A model generated the notes under the pieces. The model had not been told where the DNA came from, ran no database searches, and saw only the letters and a program-made list of their open reading frames with translations. From Isosphaeraceae bacterium EP7 (GTDB lineage: Bacteria > Planctomycetota > Planctomycetia > Isosphaerales > Isosphaeraceae), in assembly GCA_038400315.1 (NCBI GenBank), contig CP151667.1, forward strand, positions 1,995,174-2,059,173: a stretch of DNA of 64,000 nt, in the 5' to 3' direction. The position numbers were made by a program, and so were the translations under genes. Position 1 is the stretch's first letter. Every line of letters starts with the position of its first letter. Of this stretch, positions 59,706-64,000 are shown piece after piece.

Positions 59706-60872
59706 GTGGCCGTCCCGATCAAGTACGACATGCTCATCCGGGGTGCCCGACTGATCGACCCCGCCACCAGGATCGACGCCGTGCGAGACGTCGCCTTCGC
59801 CGGCGGACTGGTGGCCGAGGTCGGCACTTCGATCGACCCGGCGACCGCCTCCGAGGTGATCGACGCCCGTGGCAGGTTTCTTAGCCCCGGCTGGATCGAC
59901 CTGCATACGCACGTCTATCACAAGGTGAGCCACTTCGGGGTCGACCCCGACGTCACCTGCCTGCCCAATGGGTGCACCACCGTCGTCGACGCCGGGACCG
60001 CGGGATCGCTGACCTTCGAGGGCTTCCGCTCCTTCGTCATCGACCGAGCAAAGACGCGGGTCAAGGCATTGGTGCACATCAGCGGGATTGGCCTGATCGC
60101 CGGAATTAACATGAAGCCCGCCTTCGGCGAGATTCAGGACCCGCTGTTCCTTTCCGCGGAGGGGGCCGTCGAGACGGCGCTCGCGCATGCCGACGTGGTG
60201 CTTGGCATCAAGGTCAGGCTGATGGACAACATCAGCGACGACGGCCGCGTCGAGCGCGAGGCGCTGCGCCAGGCGCGGGCCGCCGCCGATGCGATCAAGA
60301 AGCCGTTGATGCTGCACCCGACCCTGGCCGTCACGCCGACCGAGGAGATGGTCGAGGCGCTCAGGCCCGGCGACGTCTTCACCCACTGCTATCACGGCCT
60401 GTCCGGTTCGATCCTGGACGGGCGTGGCCTGGTCCTCGACTCGGTGCGAGCGGCCATCGAGCGGGGCGTTCGAATGGACGTGGGGCACGGGCAGGGGAGC
60501 TTCCATTTCGACGTGGCGGCCCGATGCCTGGAGCAGGGGGTCAGGCCTCACACGATCTCCACCGACCTGCACACCTACTGCGTCGACGGGCCAGTGTACG
60601 ATCTGGCATGCACGATGACGAAGTTTCTGGCCCTGGGCCTGTCGGTGCGGGACGTGCTTGAAATGGTCACCTCCGAGCCCGCCTCCTGGATGGGTGAGGC
60701 CGGCGTGCTGGGCACCCTGGCCGTCGGGGCCGAGGCCGATGCCGTCCTCTTCGACCTGGAAGACGGGGACTGGGAGCTGGTCGACTCGATCGGCCAGGTC
60801 CGCCGCCATCCCACGAGGTTCGCCGTACGCTCCGTCTTCAAAGGCGGTCGGAAGGTGGGCGACACGCCCTGA
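59706..60872 (+). CDS. Metal-dependent amidohydrolase (dihydroorotase/deacetylase-like)
   Basis: A 388-residue TIM-barrel amidohydrolase. Metal-ligand features are DLHTHV (His67, His69), a Lys in LGIKVRLM (Lys169, probably carbamylated), HPT (His204), a His in VFTHCYHG (His227) and the Asp of STDLH. This resembles the group annotated as amidohydrolase/deacetylase of the EF_0837/AHA_3915 type, which acts on N-acylated or cyclic amino-acid-derived amides. The start is GTG 59706 with AGGAGG at 59694-59699 and a 6-base spacer; the open frame to 59484 is rejected. The substrate is not shown by context. It is divergent from the STAS gene. Confidence 0.85.
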   Translation: MAVPIKYDMLIRGARLIDPATRIDAVRDVAFAGGLVAEVGTSIDPATASEVIDARGRFLSPGWIDLHTHVYHKVSHFGVDPDVTCLPNGCTTVVDAGTAGSLTFEGFRSFVIDRAKTRVKALVHISGIGLIAGINMKPAFGEIQDPLFLSAEGAVETALAHADVVLGIKVRLMDNISDDGRVEREALRQARAAADAIKKPLMLHPTLAVTPTEEMVEALRPGDVFTHCYHGLSGSILDGRGLVLDSVRAAIERGVRMDVGHGQGSFHFDVAARCLEQGVRPHTISTDLHTYCVDGPVYDLACTMTKFLALGLSVRDVLEMVTSEPASWMGEAGVLGTLAVGAEADAVLFDLEDGDWELVDSIGQVRRHPTRFAVRSVFKGGRKVGDTP

Positions 60873-61012
60873 GCCGGGACCCGGCAGGGAGTGGCGGAAG
60901 ACACTCGTTGGCATTACGTTCGAACGGTATGCGACGGGGCGCCGGCTCGGCGGCGACCCAAGGCCCTCTCCGGCCCGCCCGTCCGCCGGTTCAATAGGCA
61001 GGAATCCACTCG

Positions 61013-62341
61013 ATGAGCGACCGTATCCGACACGCAGCCCGCACCCTGGCCCTGGTATTGGCCGGCTGTGGGGGGGTGATCATGATGGCCGCCGCCCGGC
61101 CCGTCGCGCCGGCCGACACCCGGACGGGCAAGGACGCGCTGGGGGACTGGACGACCGACGCCCCCGGCGTCCGCCGCAAGATCACCCTGGACGACCTCGC
61201 CACGCCGTATGAGACCCCTTCGGCCAAGAACCACCCGAAGGTCATCAAGCGACCCGAAGGGGCCTGGCCCAAGGCCCCCGCAGGATTCAAGGTCACCGAG
61301 TTCGCCACCGGCCTGGACGCGCCGCGAGTCATCGTCCGGGCGCCCAACAACGACCTCTTCGTCGCCGAGAGCAAGGCCAAGCGCGTTCGCATCCTCCGCG
61401 ACGCCGACGGCGACGGAAAGCCCGAGATCAACGCGGTGTTCGCCGAGGGCCTCGACCGCCCCTTCGGCATCGCCTTCCACCCGCCCGGGCCCAATCCCGA
61501 GCACGTCTACATCGCCAACACCGGCTCGGTCATCCGCTACGACTACAAGAACGGCGACACCAAGGCCGATGGCGAGGCCGAGGCGATCGTCCAAGATATC
61601 CCCACCGGCAACGAAGCGGTGGGCGGCGGCGGCCACTGGACCCGCGACATCGAGTTCTCGCCCGATGGCAAGACCCTGTTCGTCTCGGTCGGCTCGCGGT
61701 CCAATGCCGAAGATGACGGCCGCGAGAACCGACGCGCGAACATCCTGGCATTCGACGCCGACGGCAAGAACGAGCGCATCTACGCCTCGGGCATCCGCAA
61801 CCCGGTGGGACTGGCCAAGGACCCCAAGACCGGCGAGATCTGGACATCGGTCAACGAGCGCGATGGCCTGGGCGACCAGCTCGTGCCCGACTACATCACG
61901 CACGTCAAGGAAGGGGGCTTCTACGGCTGGCCCTGGTACTACCTCAGCGGCAAGCATGACCCCCGGCACGAGGGGAAGCATCCCGAGCTGAAGGACAAGG
62001 TCATCACCCCCGACGTGCTGCTCCAGTCGCACTCGGCCTCGCTCGACCTGACCTTTTACGACGGCAAGAGCTTCCCCGACGAGTACAAAGGCGACATTTT
62101 CGCCGCCGAGCACGGGTCGTGGAACCGCGCCCGCCGCACCGGATACAAGGTGGTCCGCGTCCCCCTGAAGGACGGCAAGTCGGCCGGAGAATATGAGGAC
62201 TTCCTCACCGGCTTCGTGAGCAATGACGGCGACGTCTGGGGCCGGCCCGTCGGCGTGGCCGTCGACAAGGACGGCGCGCTGCTCGTGACGGATGACGGCT
62301 CGGGAACCATCTGGCGGGTCAGCTATGCCGGGACGAATTAG
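61013..62341 (+). CDS. L-sorbosone dehydrogenase-like lipoprotein (PQQ-type propeller)
   Basis: A 442-residue protein with a lipobox LAGC ending at Cys19, so it is probably a lipoprotein. A six-bladed propeller of the GDH/sorbosone dehydrogenase type follows: [20 protein letters not shown], then [29 protein letters not shown], the central [33 protein letters not shown] and AAEHGSWNR. Such enzymes oxidise sugars or sugar aldehydes with PQQ in the periplasm; the substrate is not known here. ATG 61013 has AGGA about 13 bases upstream. It is followed after 31 bases by a DUF1559 gene in the same direction. Confidence 0.88.
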   Translation: MSDRIRHAARTLALVLAGCGGVIMMAAARPVAPADTRTGKDALGDWTTDAPGVRRKITLDDLATPYETPSAKNHPKVIKRPEGAWPKAPAGFKVTEFATGLDAPRVIVRAPNNDLFVAESKAKRVRILRDADGDGKPEINAVFAEGLDRPFGIAFHPPGPNPEHVYIANTGSVIRYDYKNGDTKADGEAEAIVQDIPTGNEAVGGGGHWTRDIEFSPDGKTLFVSVGSRSNAEDDGRENRRANILAFDADGKNERIYASGIRNPVGLAKDPKTGEIWTSVNERDGLGDQLVPDYITHVKEGGFYGWPWYYLSGKHDPRHEGKHPELKDKVITPDVLLQSHSASLDLTFYDGKSFPDEYKGDIFAAEHGSWNRARRTGYKVVRVPLKDGKSAGEYEDFLTGFVSNDGDVWGRPVGVAVDKDGALLVTDDGSGTIWRVSYAGTN

Positions 62342-62372
62342 CCCCCGCTTCAACCCCGGCCGGAGGGCACCC

Positions 62373-63515
62373 ATGCGGCGCATACCCATGCCCTTTATGC
62401 CGGGGCCCATGCGATTCGGACGCGGAGGATTCCCCCCCGGTGTGGGGCTCCTCCTGTTCGTCGTGGTCGCGATGGGCGCGTTCGCGCTGCGTGCGCGATC
62501 CAGGAACGCCCAGGAGCCACCAAGGGGCTTCACGCTGATCGAGCTATTGGTCGTCATCGCGATCATCGCCGTCCTCGTCGCGCTGCTGCTCCCCGCGGTG
62601 CAGTCGGCACGCGAGGCCGCGCGGCGGGTCGAGTGCGTCAACCACCTGAAGCAGGTCGGCCTGGCGATGCACAACTACCACTCGGCCGTCGGCAGCCTCC
62701 CGGTCGGGTTCCTCTCCCCGACCGGGCCGGTCCCGGCTTACACCTCGGCCTTGCAATATCGGTGGTCGGCCCTGTCGCAAATGTTGCCGTATCTGGAGCA
62801 GTCCGCGCTCGCCCAGTCGATGAACTTCAATCTGCCTCTCGCCACGAAGCCGGCCGGAGGAGGCTCGGCGTTCTGGCCGTTCACGTCGGCCAATACCACG
62901 GCGATGGCCACGCGCGTCGCCGGCTTCGCCTGCCCCAGCGACGGTGCGCCGGCCCCCGCGACGGACACCGGCCCGACGAGCTACGCGTTCAGCTCGGGCG
63001 ACGGTTCCAACGGCGGCGACGCCACCGGGGCCAACGGCGCGTTCATCCTGGGTCGGGCCCTCTCCCTGGCCGACCTCCAGGATGGATCAAGCCTGACCGC
63101 GGCGGCGTCCGAGCAGATCGTGGGCATCGCCGGCCCTTACACCCAGACCACGCCGACGCCCGTGCCCACGCCGCTCGCCCGTTCCTTCGCACGCGTGGCG
63201 GTTGCCCCGCTGACCGACGAGGCCTGCGCGAATGCGCCCGCCGGCTGGCTGCTGAACAAAGGGGCGGCCTGGTTCGACGGCAACTACTTGAACACCCTTT
63301 ATAATCACCACTCAACGCCTAACGCCCGCCGTGCCGACTGCATCACCTACCACAACCCCGGCTGGAAGGCACCCCGCAGCGTCCATCCGGGAGGGGTGAA
63401 TCTGCTCTTTTGCGATGGACACGTCACCTTCGCCCGGGACACCGTCGACCTTTCCGTGTGGCGTGCCCTCGCCACGAGAGCAGGCGGCGAGGTGGTCTCG
63501 GCCGACTCTCTCTAG
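62373..63515 (+). CDS. DUF1559 protein with prepilin motif after an extra N-terminal helix
   Basis: A 380-residue DUF1559 protein. The prepilin motif [20 protein letters not shown] starts at residue 52, far from the N-terminus chosen, because ATG 62373 (with GGAGGG and 5 bases spacing) yields a leader with its own hydrophobic stretch ([20 protein letters not shown]). A start at ATG 62472 would give a 25-residue leader but has no visible ribosome-binding site. The typical [20 protein letters not shown] follows. The C-terminus has [20 protein letters not shown]. It is likely co-transcribed with the sorbosone dehydrogenase-like gene. Its stop codon shares CTAG with that of the convergent ligase gene. 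Confidence 0.85.
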   Translation: MRRIPMPFMPGPMRFGRGGFPPGVGLLLFVVVAMGAFALRARSRNAQEPPRGFTLIELLVVIAIIAVLVALLLPAVQSAREAARRVECVNHLKQVGLAMHNYHSAVGSLPVGFLSPTGPVPAYTSALQYRWSALSQMLPYLEQSALAQSMNFNLPLATKPAGGGSAFWPFTSANTTAMATRVAGFACPSDGAPAPATDTGPTSYAFSSGDGSNGGDATGANGAFILGRALSLADLQDGSSLTAAASEQIVGIAGPYTQTTPTPVPTPLARSFARVAVAPLTDEACANAPAGWLLNKGAAWFDGNYLNTLYNHHSTPNARRADCITYHNPGWKAPRSVHPGGVNLLFCDGHVTFARDTVDLSVWRALATRAGGEVVSADSL

Positions 63516-64000
63516 GATCGAGGCATCTCCGGAAGCTGGGCTCGCAACGCTTTGAGCTGATCGGCTTCGGCCGGGACCTTGTCTTCGCGCCAGCGGACGA
63601 TCCTCGGAAAGCGGACGGCCACGCCCGACTTGTGGCGGGGGGAGCGCTGGATCCCCTCGAAGGCGAGCTCGAAGACGAGCAGCGGCTTGACGCTGCGGAC
63701 GGGCCCGAATTTGTCGACCGTGTTCCGCCTGACGAAGTTGTCGACCCGGCGGATCTCCGCGTCGGTGAGGCCCGAATACGCCTTGGCCACCGGCACGAGA
63801 TGGCCCTCGTCCCAGAGGGCAAACGTGTAATCGGTGTACAGGCTGGCCCGCTTGCCGCTGCCTCGCTGGGCGGCGGTGAGCACTGCGTCGACGGTCAGCG
63901 GCACGATCTTCCACTTCCACCAGTCGCCGCGCACCCGTCCCACGCGATAGGGCGACCCTTTGCGCTTGAGCATCAAGCCCTCGACATTCCGGCCACGGCT
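63512..64000 (-). CDS. ATP-dependent DNA ligase, C-terminal part
   Basis: The frame is open to the right edge, so only the last 162 residues are visible. They include nucleotidyltransferase motif IV ([17 protein letters not shown]) and motif V (RGDWWKWK), then the OB-fold domain with the regions TLDYTFALW-like [10 protein letters not shown] and [20 protein letters not shown] and [16 protein letters not shown]. This is the pattern of bacterial ATP-dependent ligases of the LigB/LigC-like DNA repair type often found with a Lhr-like helicase and an exonuclease-fold protein. Whether those are nearby cannot be told. The frame continues through an internal TTG and ATG, so neither is the start. Confidence 0.9.
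   Translation of the reverse strand, partial: SRGRNVEGLMLKRKGSPYRVGRVRGDWWKWKIVPLTVDAVLTAAQRGSGKRASLYTDYTFALWDEGHLVPVAKAYSGLTDAEIRRVDNFVRRNTVDKFGPVRSVKPLLVFELAFEGIQRSPRHKSGVAVRFPRIVRWREDKVPAEADQLKALRAQLPEMPRS

Overview
The window is a 64 kb, high-GC chromosomal stretch from a planctomycete, most likely of the Isosphaeraceae type; the genus cannot be told from the sequence. The diagnosis rests on family content: an adjacent DUF1501 and DUF1549/DUF1553 (PSCyt) gene pair, three DUF1559 proteins with prepilin-type N-termini, a PVC-type propeller/HEAT/heme c protein, an L-sorbosone dehydrogenase-like lipoprotein, a hopanoid-pathway HpnE and many exported proteins of unknown function. About 45 protein genes are supported. 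I saw no tRNA, rRNA, CRISPR, insertion sequence or prophage.

Layout. 1-7 kb: the 3' part of hpnE, two ABC-2 type permeases, a DUF429 protein, rarA, and a 71-residue protein of no family I recognise. 7-21 kb: a response regulator with a SpoIIE-type phosphatase, the DUF1501/DUF1549 pair, a cytochrome P450, a 1195-residue orphan membrane protein, a membrane-protein/PhzF fusion and a YceI protein. 21-30 kb: mug, then a tightly packed operon for a type II secretion/type IV pilus-like machine: one GspE-like ATPase, three GspF-like proteins, three small pseudopilin-like proteins and two DUF1559 pilin-like proteins. No secretin, prepilin peptidase or classical GspG is seen in the window. Right behind it is a second member of the 70-residue family, preceded by the same compound upstream element as the first copy 23 kb away.

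30-47 kb: exported proteins, including two related TlpA-like proteins (one with its CxxC lost), an alpha/beta hydrolase, a Kef-type antiporter, a creatininase-family hydrolase, argC with an M20 deacylase, and a GDSL-like protein translationally coupled to the PVC heme protein. 47-57 kb: nadB, a 1935-residue membrane protein with about 1250 residues of Gln/Gly/Pro/Lys/Ser low-complexity sequence, a CBM9-like protein and an SGNH hydrolase. 57-64 kb: a two-domain glycerophosphodiester phosphodiesterase with a degenerate first domain, a zinc-ribbon/STAS protein, a metal-dependent amidohydrolase, the sorbosone dehydrogenase-like lipoprotein, a third DUF1559 protein and the 3' part of an ATP-dependent DNA ligase.

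How the parts relate. The clearest functional unit is the secretion/pilus-like operon. The response regulator-phosphatase and the STAS protein could belong to a partner-switching pathway, but they are 50 kb apart and this is inference. Many starts are GTG or TTG and were chosen by a purine-rich ribosome-binding site. Several converging gene pairs are separated by strong GC-rich hairpins that can act as bidirectional terminators.
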